Shown: positions 9,080-19,126, numbered from the stretch's first letter. The stretch: DNA of 64,000 bases from Agrobacterium vitis (GCF_013426735.1 NZ_AP023272.1:1594501-1658500), one strand, 5' to 3'. A program made the numbers and translations. The notes: generated by a model from the letters alone, not told the origin.

Positions 9080-11148
9080 CACCGTCCCTCGCGCCACCAC
9101 ATCGCCGAAACCGCAAACAGCAGCAGGGCCAATCCACCAAAACCGGCAAACAACGGCAGGGTGTCCACGCCTTTCAGCAGGGTTTCGCTGGTCATGCGGA
9201 TGGCCATGCGTTCGCCATCGCTGCTGCGGACCGGGCCGCTGACGGGCAGGATGTCGGGAACCGTGACGCCGCTGGCCCCGTTGTCCAGCCGCCGGATCAG
9301 GCCGTGGGTGGTGTCCGACACTGGCTTCATGATGTCAGGGGTGGAGATCATCGCCTTGAATTCCGGCGCATCGACAGCGCCGATATGGACGAGAGTGGAA
9401 AATTCGCCATTGGCGATGGTGAACAGGCCGGTTTCCGCCATCCGTTGTTCCGCCGTGAAGCGGCCCGGTTCGGTCTGGGTCAGGGTCACATCCTGCATCT
9501 TGCCCGAGGGGCTGGTGATGGTGGCGGGGCCGGGGTCATTGCCGATGGTCTGGCGGATAATGGTCAGCATCCGGCCACTGGCCCGCGCCGTCAGCGCTTC
9601 TTCCTCCAGTTCCGGTTCCTTCATCAGCCAATGGGCGATGCGGCGGTAAAGCGCCACATGCGGGCCGCCACCTTCAAAGCCGCGTGCCCAGAGCCAGCCC
9701 TGGTCGGACAACAGCATGGCGACGCGGCCTTGGCCGGCGCGGTTCAGCACCAGCAACGGCTTGTCATTGGCGGTCATGACCGTTTCACCCTGCGGCGGAT
9801 CGACTTCGACGCTGCGGAACCAGCGGCCCCAATGCGGTGGCTCGGATGTGGCGCCATCGAGATCGCGGGTCACGGGGTGTTTCTTGCCAATCTCCGACAG
9901 GCGCGGATAAAACCCGCCCTCCTGCATATTGCCTGTGGGCGCTGCTGGCAAAACCGATGCCAGCGGGGTCATAGCGATCGAATCCTGACCGGCATGTTCG
10001 GGGCCAGCCGCAATCAGCAGTGCGCCGCCCTTGCGGACATATTCGGCGATGTAATCATAGTAGAGGATCGGCAGCACGCCGCGATGCTGGTAGCGGTCGA
10101 AGATGATCAGGTCGAAATCACTGATTTTTTCGACAAATAGCTCGCGGGTTGGAAACGCGATCAGCGACAACTCGTTTATCGGCGTGCCATCCTGCTTTTC
10201 CGGTGGCCGCAGGATGGTGAAATGCACCAGATCCACTGAGGCATCGGATTTCAGCAGGTTGCGCCAGGCGCGCTCGCCAGCATGCGGTTCACCTGACACC
10301 AGCAGCACCCGCAGGTTCTGGCGGATGCCGTCGATCAGATGCACGGTCTTATTGTTGGTTTCCGTCACTTCGCCGGGCAGGCCGGAGACGGAAAATTCCA
10401 GCACATTGCTACCGGCGCGCGGCACGGCAAAGGAATAGGGCGTTTCCGCACCGGGGACGGCGGTAAACGAACCGCCATCCTGGCCATTGATCCGCACGGT
10501 CACCGTGGCAGGCTGGCTGCCCTTCACTCCTTCATCGATTACCCGAAGCGACATGTCCTGGTTCTGGCCGACAATGCCAAAACGGGGCGCGCGCACCACT
10601 TCGATGCGCCGGTCGAATTCATTGGCCTTGCCGGTCAACAGCGTGTGGACCGGTGCATCCATGCCGAGCGTTTTCAGGTTGGACGGCACATCATGCACCT
10701 GACCATCGGTGATGAATATCGCAGCACCAACCCGGGCTGGCGGCACGTCGGATATCGCCGAAGACAGCGCTTCGAACAGCCGGGTCGATGGCGTGTCGGC
10801 GTTTTCCGGCGTCGAGGCTTCGACAATGCGCGGCTCGATGTCGGGGAAGCGGGCCAGCTTGTCCTTGACGCCTTGCAGGGCCTGATCGGTCATCGCCTTG
10901 CGGCTGGCGATATCGGTCTGGCTCTGGCTGCGGTCAACGATCACAGGCACCACGGTCGAGAGCTTGTCGCGGTTCTCAGACAGAAGCTGCGGATTGGCGA
11001 GGGCGGCGATCAAGGCGGCAAAGGCGACCAGCCGGATCGTTGCGCCGCGTATGCCACGGCGAAAGCCGATGGCTGCGACGGCCAGCGCCAGCAAGGCCAG
11101 CGCGGCCAGCGCCCAGAGAGGCAGGAAGGGGGAGAAGGATAGGCTCAT
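9079..11148 (-). CDS. membrane protein with vWA-like MIDAS and GATase1-like region
   Basis: This 689-residue protein has two N-terminal membrane segments (about residues 5-55), a vWA-like region with DRSQS (D-x-S-x-S metal-site motif) and a glutamine-amidotransferase-like segment (FDLIIFDRYQHRG to GGALLIAAGPEHAG). One C-terminal membrane helix (about 660-685) follows. It starts one base after the TAA of the DUF4159 gene. Such proteins accompany MoxR-DUF58-BatA clusters and probably form a membrane-anchored assembly with them. The biochemical role is not known. Confidence 0.78.
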   Translation of the reverse strand: MSLSFSPFLPLWALAALALLALAVAAIGFRRGIRGATIRLVAFAALIAALANPQLLSENRDKLSTVVPVIVDRSQSQTDIASRKAMTDQALQGVKDKLARFPDIEPRIVEASTPENADTPSTRLFEALSSAISDVPPARVGAAIFITDGQVHDVPSNLKTLGMDAPVHTLLTGKANEFDRRIEVVRAPRFGIVGQNQDMSLRVIDEGVKGSQPATVTVRINGQDGGSFTAVPGAETPYSFAVPRAGSNVLEFSVSGLPGEVTETNNKTVHLIDGIRQNLRVLLVSGEPHAGERAWRNLLKSDASVDLVHFTILRPPEKQDGTPINELSLIAFPTRELFVEKISDFDLIIFDRYQHRGVLPILYYDYIAEYVRKGGALLIAAGPEHAGQDSIAMTPLASVLPAAPTGNMQEGGFYPRLSEIGKKHPVTRDLDGATSEPPHWGRWFRSVEVDPPQGETVMTANDKPLLVLNRAGQGRVAMLLSDQGWLWARGFEGGGPHVALYRRIAHWLMKEPELEEEALTARASGRMLTIIRQTIGNDPGPATITSPSGKMQDVTLTQTEPGRFTAEQRMAETGLFTIANGEFSTLVHIGAVDAPEFKAMISTPDIMKPVSDTTHGLIRRLDNGASGVTVPDILPVSGPVRSSDGERMAIRMTSETLLKGVDTLPLFAGFGGLALLLFAVSAMWWREGR

Positions 11149-11149
11149 C

Positions 11150-13981
11150 TTATTGACCCAGCCTTTCCAGCAGGGCCGGAACATGGACCTGATCGGCTTT
11201 GTAATTGCCGGTCAGCATATACATCATGATATTGACCCCGACGCGGTAAGAGATTTCCCGCTGATTTTCATCGGGCGGCACGGTCGGCAGCATGGGCACA
11301 CCATTGGCGTCGATGGCCCAGGCGGAGAGAAAGTCATTGCCGGTGATGATGATCGGCGACACGCCATCACCGCCCGAGGTCAGGCCGTTCTGGCTGGCGC
11401 GGGCCTCCTGTCTTGCCTCGACCCACAGCGGGCTGCCCGTATAGCGGCCCGGATAGGTATGCAGCAGATAGAAGGACCGGTTGATCACATGGTCCTTCGG
11501 CACCGGTTCCAGCGGCGGAATATCGATATTGGCAAGGATCTGGCGCAGGCGCTCGCCATTGGCGCTGGCCCCGGCGTCTCCTTGCCCACCCATACTGCCC
11601 AATTGGTCGCGGGTGTCGAACAGCACCGTGCCGCCAGAGCGCATATAAGCGTCGATCCGGCTGATGGCCTCGGCGCTTGGCATCGGCGCGCTGGCCGAAA
11701 TCGGCCAGAAGATGATCGGGTAAAGCGATAGCTCGTCCTTGGCAATGTCCAGCCCGACCGGCGCGCCCGGCTCCAGCGTGGTGCGATAGGTGAGAAATTC
11801 GGTCAGCCCGCTTAAGCCCCGTTCCGAAATACTATCGACGTCCTGCTCTCCGGTTTTCACATAGGCCAGATGGGTGGTGTCCAGCCGTTGCAGCAACACG
11901 TCATCGCCGGGTTTAGCGTCATTGGCAAAGCTGCGGTCGGCAGGCATCAAGGCCAGCGCTGCGACCAGAACCACGAGCGCGCCCGCGCTTTTGGCGATCC
12001 GGGCTTTCGGCGTTCTGGCAAAGGCACCGCCCATGGCCAGCACCACCAGACTGTCAATGATGAACAGCGCCAGTGCGATACCCAGCAACGGCGGCTTCAG
12101 CGGTGTAGCACTTGCCCCGGCCAGCGGCTCGCGCACCACCGGAACCGTCACGCCATCAAGGTTTAACGGTTTCAACTCGGCGCCTGCTGGCAGAAGGTTG
12201 AGGGCAGAAAATCCATCTTCGGAGCCGTAAAGGCCGGGTGGATTGTCAAATGTTGCGGCAGGCGGGCGGTTGGCTCCCAGCTCCAGCGGTTTGGCATTGC
12301 TGGCTTCCGCCGTCAGTCCGCCATGCTCGGTCAGCAGACGGTAGGGCGGTAGGCTGGCAGCTGCGGCGGTGGCGTTGGTACCGCTGGCATTGGCGCCGCT
12401 GGCATGGGCCAGCTGCACGACCCGGCGCAGCATTTCCACGAAATCGCCCGAAATTGGCAGATTGGACCAGCTGGCCTCGGCGCTGACATGGAACAGCACG
12501 ATGCGCCCGGCTCCGCTATCACTGGCGGTCACCAGCGGTGTGCCATCGGCAAGGCTTGCCCAGGTGCGGCTGGCGAGATCAGGGGTCGGCTCGGCCAATA
12601 CCTGCCGCTTGACCAGCACGCCATCGGGTGGGGCTAGCCCGGCAAACGGGCTGGTGGGCGGGAAGGCGGCAAGCGGTTGCGGCTCCGACCAGGAGAGCGC
12701 ACCGCCCAATTGGCGCTCACCCTGACGCAACGTGACCGGCACCAGCGGATCATCGGCAGGGGCAGCGGCAAGCCTTGGTCCGGCGAACCGGATCAGCGTG
12801 CCGCCGCGTTGCAGCCAGCGTTGCAGCTGTTGCTGCACATCCGGCGGCAGGCGGCCGATATCAGCCATGATCAGGGCCGAGGGGTTTTGCTGCAACAATT
12901 CGGGAATGGCCCTGGCCAGATCCTTGTCACTGGATTTGATCAGATCGGCATAGGGTTGCAAAGCCCGCTGGATATAATAGAGCGGCGACAGCAGCGGCTG
13001 GAATTCGTCATTGGCGTCACCGGCCAGCAGCGCCACCTTGCGGCGGCGAAAGCCGTCATCCAGCAGCTGGACGGCACCGGCGGTGCCATAACCGGCAAGG
13101 CTCAACCGGGCAAAATCATTGCGCAACTCAAAAGGTGCGGCAATCTCCGCCGTGGCAACGCTTTGCCCGGCGGCAAAACTGGCGGTGCCTGACGCAATCG
13201 GTCGTCCCTGCTGGTCCTGCGCATCGACGATGACCTGCTGGGGATCGGCAGGCGACAGACGGGTGACTTTGGCGACGAGCTGATCGACGCCATTGGTGGC
13301 ACCGGTCAGGGCGACACTTGCCTTGCCGTCGTCGGTAATCACCCGCAATTCGGCAGGGGCCAGTGCGGAGAATTGGCTGCCGATTTGTTCGCTTTCGCTG
13401 GCCGCGACACCGTCGCTCAGGAAGGCCAGCGTGCCGGGCTTGGTCCCTTTCAACGCTGCCGTCAGCGCGGTGAGGGCGCGGTTGCGGTCCGGTGTCAAAG
13501 GCCTTGGCCGGGCGGCGCTTAGTTTTTCGCGGGCGGTGGTGGCATTGACGGGGACGGCATCCTGGGTCAGCTCGGCGGTCAGCACCAGGGAAATCGGCAG
13601 ATTGCTGCTTTCGGCCTCATCGATCAGGCCGTTTGCCGTCTCGACGCGGCGCTCCCAATCTCCAACGCTGGCCCAGCTGTTGTCGATGACCAGAACCAGC
13701 GGCCCACCACCGGCAACCGATGTGCCGTGCGGGTTGAGCACCGGTTCAGCCAAGGCCAGAATGACCAGGGTTGCCATCGCCATGCGCAGGAGTGTCAGCC
13801 ACCAGGGGCTTCGGGCCGGGGTTTCCTCCCGCTTCAGCACGCGGGCCAGAATGCGCAGTGGTGGAAACACTTCCATCTGCGGGCGCGGCGGCGTCAGTTT
13901 CAGCAGAAACCAGATCGCTGGCAGCACGACGAGCGCGCCGAGCAGCGCAGGAGTGACAAAAGCAAGCGGAAGGCCACCCAT
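11150..13981 (-). CDS. BatA-type N-terminus plus DUF4159 membrane protein
   Basis: This is a 943-residue inner-membrane protein. The first ~85 residues match the aerotolerance-regulator (BatA) N-terminal module with two membrane helices. A vWA-like region (VLVIDNSWAS, about 95-210) follows, then a long periplasmic-type segment and a membrane pair near 630-680. A C-terminal DUF4159 domain (about 700-935) includes LYPIIFWPIS and GGTVLFDTRDQ. The ATG shares one base with the TAA of the DUF58 gene (TAATG). Clusters of this kind are linked to envelope stress or MoxR-assisted complex assembly, but function is inferred from context only. Confidence 0.82.
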   Translation of the reverse strand: MGGLPLAFVTPALLGALVVLPAIWFLLKLTPPRPQMEVFPPLRILARVLKREETPARSPWWLTLLRMAMATLVILALAEPVLNPHGTSVAGGGPLVLVIDNSWASVGDWERRVETANGLIDEAESSNLPISLVLTAELTQDAVPVNATTAREKLSAARPRPLTPDRNRALTALTAALKGTKPGTLAFLSDGVAASESEQIGSQFSALAPAELRVITDDGKASVALTGATNGVDQLVAKVTRLSPADPQQVIVDAQDQQGRPIASGTASFAAGQSVATAEIAAPFELRNDFARLSLAGYGTAGAVQLLDDGFRRRKVALLAGDANDEFQPLLSPLYYIQRALQPYADLIKSSDKDLARAIPELLQQNPSALIMADIGRLPPDVQQQLQRWLQRGGTLIRFAGPRLAAAPADDPLVPVTLRQGERQLGGALSWSEPQPLAAFPPTSPFAGLAPPDGVLVKRQVLAEPTPDLASRTWASLADGTPLVTASDSGAGRIVLFHVSAEASWSNLPISGDFVEMLRRVVQLAHASGANASGTNATAAAASLPPYRLLTEHGGLTAEASNAKPLELGANRPPAATFDNPPGLYGSEDGFSALNLLPAGAELKPLNLDGVTVPVVREPLAGASATPLKPPLLGIALALFIIDSLVVLAMGGAFARTPKARIAKSAGALVVLVAALALMPADRSFANDAKPGDDVLLQRLDTTHLAYVKTGEQDVDSISERGLSGLTEFLTYRTTLEPGAPVGLDIAKDELSLYPIIFWPISASAPMPSAEAISRIDAYMRSGGTVLFDTRDQLGSMGGQGDAGASANGERLRQILANIDIPPLEPVPKDHVINRSFYLLHTYPGRYTGSPLWVEARQEARASQNGLTSGGDGVSPIIITGNDFLSAWAIDANGVPMLPTVPPDENQREISYRVGVNIMMYMLTGNYKADQVHVPALLERLGQ

Positions 13982-14943
13982 TACGCGCCTCCACGGTGGG
14001 AAAGCTGCGGCGCCCCGGAGAGATGCATATGTACCTTGACCAGCGCTTCAGAGGCCAGCCGGTCGGTGAGATGCGCGGTAAAGCTCCAGCCCAGCCGCCG
14101 CAATTCCTCGCTCAAGGCTTCACGGCGCAGAAAATAGGCGCGGCGATAGTCTTCCCGGATGTTTTCGGCGCGACCTGATACCAGCTTTTCGCCGGTTTCC
14201 GGGTCGGTAAATTCGGTGCGGCCCGCATAGGGAAACAGTTCTTCCGCCGGATCGGCAACCTCGATGACATGACCGCGCAATCCGCGCCGGGCCAGCGGTG
14301 CAATGCCCGCCATAATCGCATCGGGATCGTCGAGAAAATCACCGATCAGCACGATATCGCTGGCATTGCGGATCATGGCGGTATCGGGAAAGCCCTGATT
14401 CGGCAGGCCACTCGGCTCCGGCGCATGGATCAGCGCTGCCGCCAGCCGCTCAGAAGCGTTGCGGGCGGACATCGGTTCCATGATGCCGGGGCAGCCGATG
14501 CGCTCGCCGGAGCGCGCCAGGACTTCGGCCAGCGCCAGCATCAGCACCAGCGCCCGGCTTTCCTTGGAAACACTGCCGAAGCGGGATTTATACATCATCG
14601 AGGGCGACAGATCGGCCCAAAGCCAGATCGTGTGGGCCGCTTCCCATTCGCGGTCGCGGATATAGAGATGATCGTCGCGGGCCGAGCGGCGCCAATCGAT
14701 TCCCGCCAGGCTTTCGCCCTCGGCATAGGGGCGGAACTGCCAGAAATTCTCGCCAATGCCGCGTTTTCTGCGCCCATGCCAGCCGGAAATCACCGTATTG
14801 GCGATGCGCTTGGCTTCCACCATGCAATCGGGAATGAGGGCAGCGCGTTGGCGGGCGCGGGCCAGAACATCCCCGGTCGGGGTTTTCTCGACGATCCGTC
14901 CGTCAACAGGCCCTCTGATCGCTTCTGGTGCAAATCCTGCCAA
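13981..14943 (-). CDS. DUF58 domain-containing protein
   Basis: This 320-residue protein has the DUF58 core motif, with RPYAEGESLAGIDWRRSARD followed by the vWA-like WLWADLSPSMMY. DUF58 proteins are partners of MoxR ATPases. It starts 15 bp after the moxR stop and overlaps the next start by one base, so the four genes from moxR onward are one transcription unit. It has no signal peptide or membrane helix and is probably cytoplasmic. Confidence 0.88.
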   Translation of the reverse strand: MAGFAPEAIRGPVDGRIVEKTPTGDVLARARQRAALIPDCMVEAKRIANTVISGWHGRRKRGIGENFWQFRPYAEGESLAGIDWRRSARDDHLYIRDREWEAAHTIWLWADLSPSMMYKSRFGSVSKESRALVLMLALAEVLARSGERIGCPGIMEPMSARNASERLAAALIHAPEPSGLPNQGFPDTAMIRNASDIVLIGDFLDDPDAIMAGIAPLARRGLRGHVIEVADPAEELFPYAGRTEFTDPETGEKLVSGRAENIREDYRRAYFLRREALSEELRRLGWSFTAHLTDRLASEALVKVHMHLSGAPQLSHRGGA

Positions 14944-14958
14944 AACGCTACCGCTCCC

Positions 14959-15972
14959 TCACGCTTTGTTGTGCTTGATGAGGCCCGCAATCACATCACG
15001 CACCGCCATGCCTTCGGCGCGGGCCGCAAAGGTCAAGGCCATGCGGTGCTGAAGAACCGGTTCGGCCAGCGCATGCACATCATCGATCGATGGGGCAAGA
15101 CGGCCTTCGTAAAGCGCCCGGGCGCGGGCACAGAGCATCAAGGCCTGTCCAGCGCGCGGACCGGGACCCCAGGCCACATGCTTGTCGGTTTCCGTATGAC
15201 CTTGGCCGGGCCGGGCGGCGCGCACCAGCGACAGGATGGCATCGACCACGCTATCAGGCACCGGCATCTGGCGGACCAGCTTCTGGATGTCGAGCAGGCG
15301 CGGCGCATCCAGCACGGCGCTGGCATGGCTGTCACTGATACCGGTCGTGTCGAGCAGGATCTGCCGTTCCGCCGCCAGATCCGGATAGCCGACATCGACC
15401 TGCAACAGGAACCGGTCAAGCTGGGCTTCCGGCAGCGGATAGGTGCCTTCCTGTTCCAGCGGGTTCTGAGTGGCCAGCACATGGAAAGGGGCGGGCAGGT
15501 CATAGCGCTGACCGGCAATGGTAATGTGGTATTCCTGCATGGATTGCAGCAGGGCGGATTGGGTGCGCGGGCTGGCCCGGTTGATTTCATCGGCCATCAG
15601 CAACTGCGCAAACACCGGCCCCTTGACGAAGCGGAAGGAGCGACGGCCATGCTCGTCCTGATCCATTACCTCGGTGCCGAGAATGTCTGACGGCATCAGG
15701 TCGGGGGTGAACTGGATGCGGTTGGCGTCCAGCCCCAGCACGGTGCCGAGCGTCGTCACCAGCTTGGTTTTGGCCAGGCCCGGCAAGCCGACCAGCAGCG
15801 CATGGCCGCCGGAGAGAATGGCCAGCAGGGTGTTTTCCACGACCTTTTCCTGGCCGAAAATCACCTTAGAGACCTCGGCCCGCACGCTGGCAATCTCGGC
15901 TAGGGCCTGTTCAGCAAGGGCGACGATGGCTTTTTCATCGAGCGCGGTGTCCGTGGTGTTCATCATGCCCAT
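14959..15972 (-). CDS. moxR: MoxR-family AAA+ ATPase
   Basis: This 337-residue AAA+ chaperone-like ATPase has Walker A GLPGLAKTKL, Walker B LLMADEINRA, sensor-1 region VLATQNPLEQEGTYPLPEAQ and the arginine-finger/lid region after it. MoxR proteins remodel or activate client complexes with vWA proteins, encoded here just downstream. ATG at 15972 has GGAG upstream; further ATGs at 15966 and 15963 are possible. A 200-bp divergent region separates it from the DUF1285 gene. Confidence 0.92.
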   Translation of the reverse strand: MGMMNTTDTALDEKAIVALAEQALAEIASVRAEVSKVIFGQEKVVENTLLAILSGGHALLVGLPGLAKTKLVTTLGTVLGLDANRIQFTPDLMPSDILGTEVMDQDEHGRRSFRFVKGPVFAQLLMADEINRASPRTQSALLQSMQEYHITIAGQRYDLPAPFHVLATQNPLEQEGTYPLPEAQLDRFLLQVDVGYPDLAAERQILLDTTGISDSHASAVLDAPRLLDIQKLVRQMPVPDSVVDAILSLVRAARPGQGHTETDKHVAWGPGPRAGQALMLCARARALYEGRLAPSIDDVHALAEPVLQHRMALTFAARAEGMAVRDVIAGLIKHNKA

Positions 15973-16172
15973 GGCGGTCTCCGTTGGCTCATGTCGTCTT
16001 TGGTAGGTAAGGCAGGCCTGTGCCGATTGCCAGAAGAATCGATCAAAACGTGTATCGGCACAGTTTATCTAACTTATTCCCCAGGGTGCGGCTGACAAGC
16101 GGGTTTCAAATGACTATCTCGTGTCCCATGTCTCACTTCGATATCTAATAAGGTTAAAACCGGGACGCAAAC

Positions 16173-16796
16173 ATGGCAGGCGATGAAAACAAGCAAGCGG
16201 ACGATGCGGCTGGATTGGCCGCGATGATTGCCCGCGCCGCCGACCAGACAGCAGGGGGCAAGCCCGGCCTGCCGCCGGTCGAGCGCTGGAACCCGGCGTT
16301 TTGCGGCGATATCGACATGGAAATCCTGGCCGATGGCACTTGGTTCTATCTCGGCACGCCGATTGGCCGCGCGCCCTTGGTGCGGTTGTTTTCAACCGTG
16401 TTGCGCAAGGACGAGGATGGGAAGACCTATCTGGTCACGCCTGTGGAAAAACTGGGAATCAAGGTCGCAGACGCCCATTTCATCGCCGTGGAAATGACGG
16501 TTGGCGCAAGCGATGGCGAACCTGTCTTGACCTTTCGCACCAATGTCGGTGATCTCATTGAGGCCGGGCCGGAGCATGTGTTGCGGTTTGTGATCGAAGG
16601 GGAGCACCAGCAATTGAAACCCTATCTTGCCGTGCGCGGACGGCTGGAGGCGCTGGTGTCGCGCGCTGTCACCTATGAGTTGATGGCGCTGGGTGAGGTG
16701 ATCGACATTGACGGACAGGCGATGTTTGCGATCCGCTCCGGTGGCGAAACATTTGCGGTGATGCCGGCGGCGGATCTGGACGGATTGGCATCATGA
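16173..16796 (+). CDS. DUF1285 domain-containing protein
   Basis: This 207-residue cytoplasmic protein of the DUF1285 family is recognised by ADGTWFYLGTPIGRAPLVRL and YLVTPVEKLGI. The family's structure is known but its function is not. It is the first gene of a three-gene unit, and its stop overlaps the Nudix start in ATGA. Its steady linkage to the CoA pyrophosphatase and the CCA enzyme is the only functional hint. Confidence 0.85.
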   Translation: MAGDENKQADDAAGLAAMIARAADQTAGGKPGLPPVERWNPAFCGDIDMEILADGTWFYLGTPIGRAPLVRLFSTVLRKDEDGKTYLVTPVEKLGIKVADAHFIAVEMTVGASDGEPVLTFRTNVGDLIEAGPEHVLRFVIEGEHQQLKPYLAVRGRLEALVSRAVTYELMALGEVIDIDGQAMFAIRSGGETFAVMPAADLDGLAS

Positions 16797-17449
16797 CGGA
16801 AACCGACCGCAACGATTTGACGCTGCCAAGCTTCACCGCCGATGAATTTCGCCGCCGGGCGCAGAGCCAAAGCGGTGCGCCGCTGGAAACGGCTTGGCGC
16901 GACCATGGCGATCATGTGCTGAATGCCGAGATATTGCTGAAGCTGGAAGGCCTGCGGCTAAAGGATGCCGCTGTGCTGGTGCCTGTCGTGGATGACGGCG
17001 ATGATGCGCGCATCATCCTGACCCAGCGCACCGCGACGATGCGCAAGCATTCCGGGCAGATCGCCTTTCCCGGCGGCGGTATCGATGCGGAAGATGCAAG
17101 CCCGGAAGCGGCAGCGCTACGTGAGGCGGAAGAGGAAATCGGCCTTGATCCGCGCTTTGTTGAGACTGTCGGTCGGTTGCCGCATTATCTCGCCGGTACC
17201 GGTTTTCGCATCACGCCGGTGCTGGCGGTGGTGCAGCCGGGCTTTCACCTGACCATCAACCCGGATGAAGTGGCCGATGTGTTCGAAGTGCCGCTATCCT
17301 TCCTGATGGACCCCGATAATCACCGCCGCGACAGCAAGGTCTTTAATGGGACGACCAGGCATTTTTATGTGATGCCCTATGGCGAACGCCAGATCTGGGG
17401 CATTACCGCAGGCATTCTGCGCACGCTTTATGAAAGGCTTTATGCATGA
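16793..17449 (+). CDS. Nudix hydrolase, CoA pyrophosphatase type
   Basis: This 218-residue Nudix enzyme has an extended box, FPGGGIDAEDASPEAAALRE then AEEEIGLD, preceded by the HSGQIAFPGG motif typical of NudL/CoA-diphosphatase proteins. These cleave coenzyme A to 4'-phosphopantetheine and 3',5'-ADP. It is coupled by ATGA overlaps on both sides, with DUF1285 before and cca after. The substrate assignment rests on motif similarity. Confidence 0.86.
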   Translation: MTETDRNDLTLPSFTADEFRRRAQSQSGAPLETAWRDHGDHVLNAEILLKLEGLRLKDAAVLVPVVDDGDDARIILTQRTATMRKHSGQIAFPGGGIDAEDASPEAAALREAEEEIGLDPRFVETVGRLPHYLAGTGFRITPVLAVVQPGFHLTINPDEVADVFEVPLSFLMDPDNHRRDSKVFNGTTRHFYVMPYGERQIWGITAGILRTLYERLYA

Positions 17450-18708
17450 CGACGGTTGCGGATCAGCCCTGGTTTCAGGATGCGGCGCTGGCCAAGGTCT
17501 TTGCCCTGTTGAACGCCGAGGGCGGCGAGGTGCGGGTGGTGGGCGGCGCGGTGCGCAATAGCCTGCTGGGTGAACCGGTAGGCGATATCGATCTCGCCAC
17601 CACGCTTGTTCCCTCCGAAGTGACGGCCCGGGCCGAGGCGACAGGCATCAAGGCGGTGCCAACAGGCATTGAGCATGGCACAGTGACGCTGGTGATCGGC
17701 GGCAAGCCGTTTGAAGTGACGACGCTACGGCGTGACGTGGAAACCAATGGCCGCCACGCCGAGGTGGCGTTCGGCACCGATTGGCAGGTGGACGCCGAGC
17801 GGCGGGATTTTACCGTCAACGCGCTTTATGCCACGGCGTCTGGCGAGGTCATCGATCCGGTCGGCGGGCTGGCGGATCTAGAAACTGGCACGCTGCGGTT
17901 CATTGGCGATGCCCGCCTGCGGATTACCGAGGATTATCTGCGGGTGCTGCGCTTCTTCCGGTTTTTTGCCTGGTATGGACGCGGACGCCCGGATGCCGAC
18001 GGCCTGCGGGCCTGTGCGGCGGCGCGTGACGAATTGCACCGGCTGTCTGCCGAGCGGGTCTGGTCGGAGACCAAAAAGCTGCTTTCCGCCAAAGACCCGG
18101 GCCGGGCACTGCTGTGGATGCGCCAGTCGGGCGTGTTGACGGCGATCCTGCCGGAAACGGAAAAATGGGGGATCGATGCCATTCCGGGCCTGATTGCTGC
18201 GGAAACCGCCCTGAACTGGCAGAGGGAGCCGCTGTTGCGACTGGTGGCAATGGTGCCCAATGACCCTGAGCGAATGAAGGGACTGGCCGAGCGGCTGAAA
18301 CTGTCGCGAGCCGAGGCGGAGTTTTTGCAGCGCTTTGCCACCGCGCCGAAGATCAAGGACGACATGGCTGACCTCGCGCTCGACCGGCTGCTCTATCGGC
18401 AAGACAAGCCGGGAATTATCGCGCAATTGAAGCTGTCGCTGGCGGCAGCACGTGCCAAGGCTGAAGGAGATACCGCCAGCATGGCGGCTTCAGCCCGCTG
18501 GTTCAGGCTGCTGAAACGGGCGCAGGCATTCGAAAAGCCGGTCTTTCCCATCACCGGCAGTGATGCCATTGCCGCCGGTCTTACGCCCGGACCGGAGATT
18601 GGTCGGGTGCTGACGACGCTGGAAGACAGCTGGGTTCAGGCGAATTTCACCTTCAGCCGGGAAAAGCTTCTCTCCCGGCTTAAAGAGGCGGTCACGCCGT
18701 CGGATTGA
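17446..18708 (+). CDS. cca: CCA tRNA nucleotidyltransferase (poly(A) polymerase-like, class II)
   Basis: This 420-residue enzyme adds or repairs the 3' CCA end of tRNAs. The head domain has VVGGAVRNSLLGEPVGDIDL (G-G-x-V-R and D-x-D metal residues), then the RRDVETNGRHA and DFTVNALY motifs, RFIGDARLRI, and a helical tail. It lacks the HD domain of the longer E. coli form and is of the usual alphaproteobacterial length. ATG overlaps the upstream TGA. It is the last gene of its unit; the convergent DUF1059 gene ends 7 bp away. Confidence 0.93.
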   Translation: MTTVADQPWFQDAALAKVFALLNAEGGEVRVVGGAVRNSLLGEPVGDIDLATTLVPSEVTARAEATGIKAVPTGIEHGTVTLVIGGKPFEVTTLRRDVETNGRHAEVAFGTDWQVDAERRDFTVNALYATASGEVIDPVGGLADLETGTLRFIGDARLRITEDYLRVLRFFRFFAWYGRGRPDADGLRACAAARDELHRLSAERVWSETKKLLSAKDPGRALLWMRQSGVLTAILPETEKWGIDAIPGLIAAETALNWQREPLLRLVAMVPNDPERMKGLAERLKLSRAEAEFLQRFATAPKIKDDMADLALDRLLYRQDKPGIIAQLKLSLAAARAKAEGDTASMAASARWFRLLKRAQAFEKPVFPITGSDAIAAGLTPGPEIGRVLTTLEDSWVQANFTFSREKLLSRLKEAVTPSD

Positions 18709-18715
18709 TTTGCGA

Positions 18716-18934
18716 TCAGGCGGCCTGGTCACTGTGCTTGTGAGCGGCGGTGTCGCTGTCGCCCGCATCGGTAATCCGCGCCCGGACATTCTGCACCATA
18801 TGCTCGCGGATCACGCTTTCCCCATGCACCATGCGCATATGCTCGACAGCGCGATGCACCACCTCGGCTTCTTCATTGGCGCGCGTATGCCATTCGCAAC
18901 CGGGTACGAGGCTTCCACATTCAAATTGTTTCAT
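18716..18934 (-). CDS. small DUF1059-family protein
   Basis: This 72-residue protein, MKQFECGSLVPGCEWHTRA onward, carries the conserved Cys/Gly/His arrangement of DUF1059 (C-x7-C-x-W-H and a later H-M-x-x-x-H pattern), which suggests a small metal-binding or zinc-ribbon-like fold. ATG at 18934 is fixed by a strong GGAGGAAAG about 5-13 nt upstream, not by the longer frame to 18991. Function unknown. Confidence 0.78.
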   Translation of the reverse strand: MKQFECGSLVPGCEWHTRANEEAEVVHRAVEHMRMVHGESVIREHMVQNVRARITDAGDSDTAAHKHSDQAA

Positions 18935-19076
18935 GGTTCTTTCCTCCCGAAGCATGGCTGCGGTGAGGCGTCGTTGGCAACGACCCCTCAAAGGTCAGTG
19001 CTTCCTGTTATTTAGGAATTATCGCATGAAGCTTGCTAAACGCCGCGCCTGGCGGCTTTTCACTTTCTTGCCATTG

Positions 19077-19105
19077 TTATGAAGGGACGTTCGATCCCTT
19101 CATAA
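19077..19105 (-). terminator. 11-bp hairpin after the small hypothetical gene
   Basis: TTATGAAGGGA (19077-19087) and TCCCTTCATAA (19095-19105) form a perfect 11-bp stem with a 7-nt loop, about 22 bp past the stop of the minus-strand gene at 19127. No clear U-tract follows, so termination is only likely. Confidence 0.5.
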
Positions 19106-19126
19106 GCTATTGTTTCGCCAGACGAT

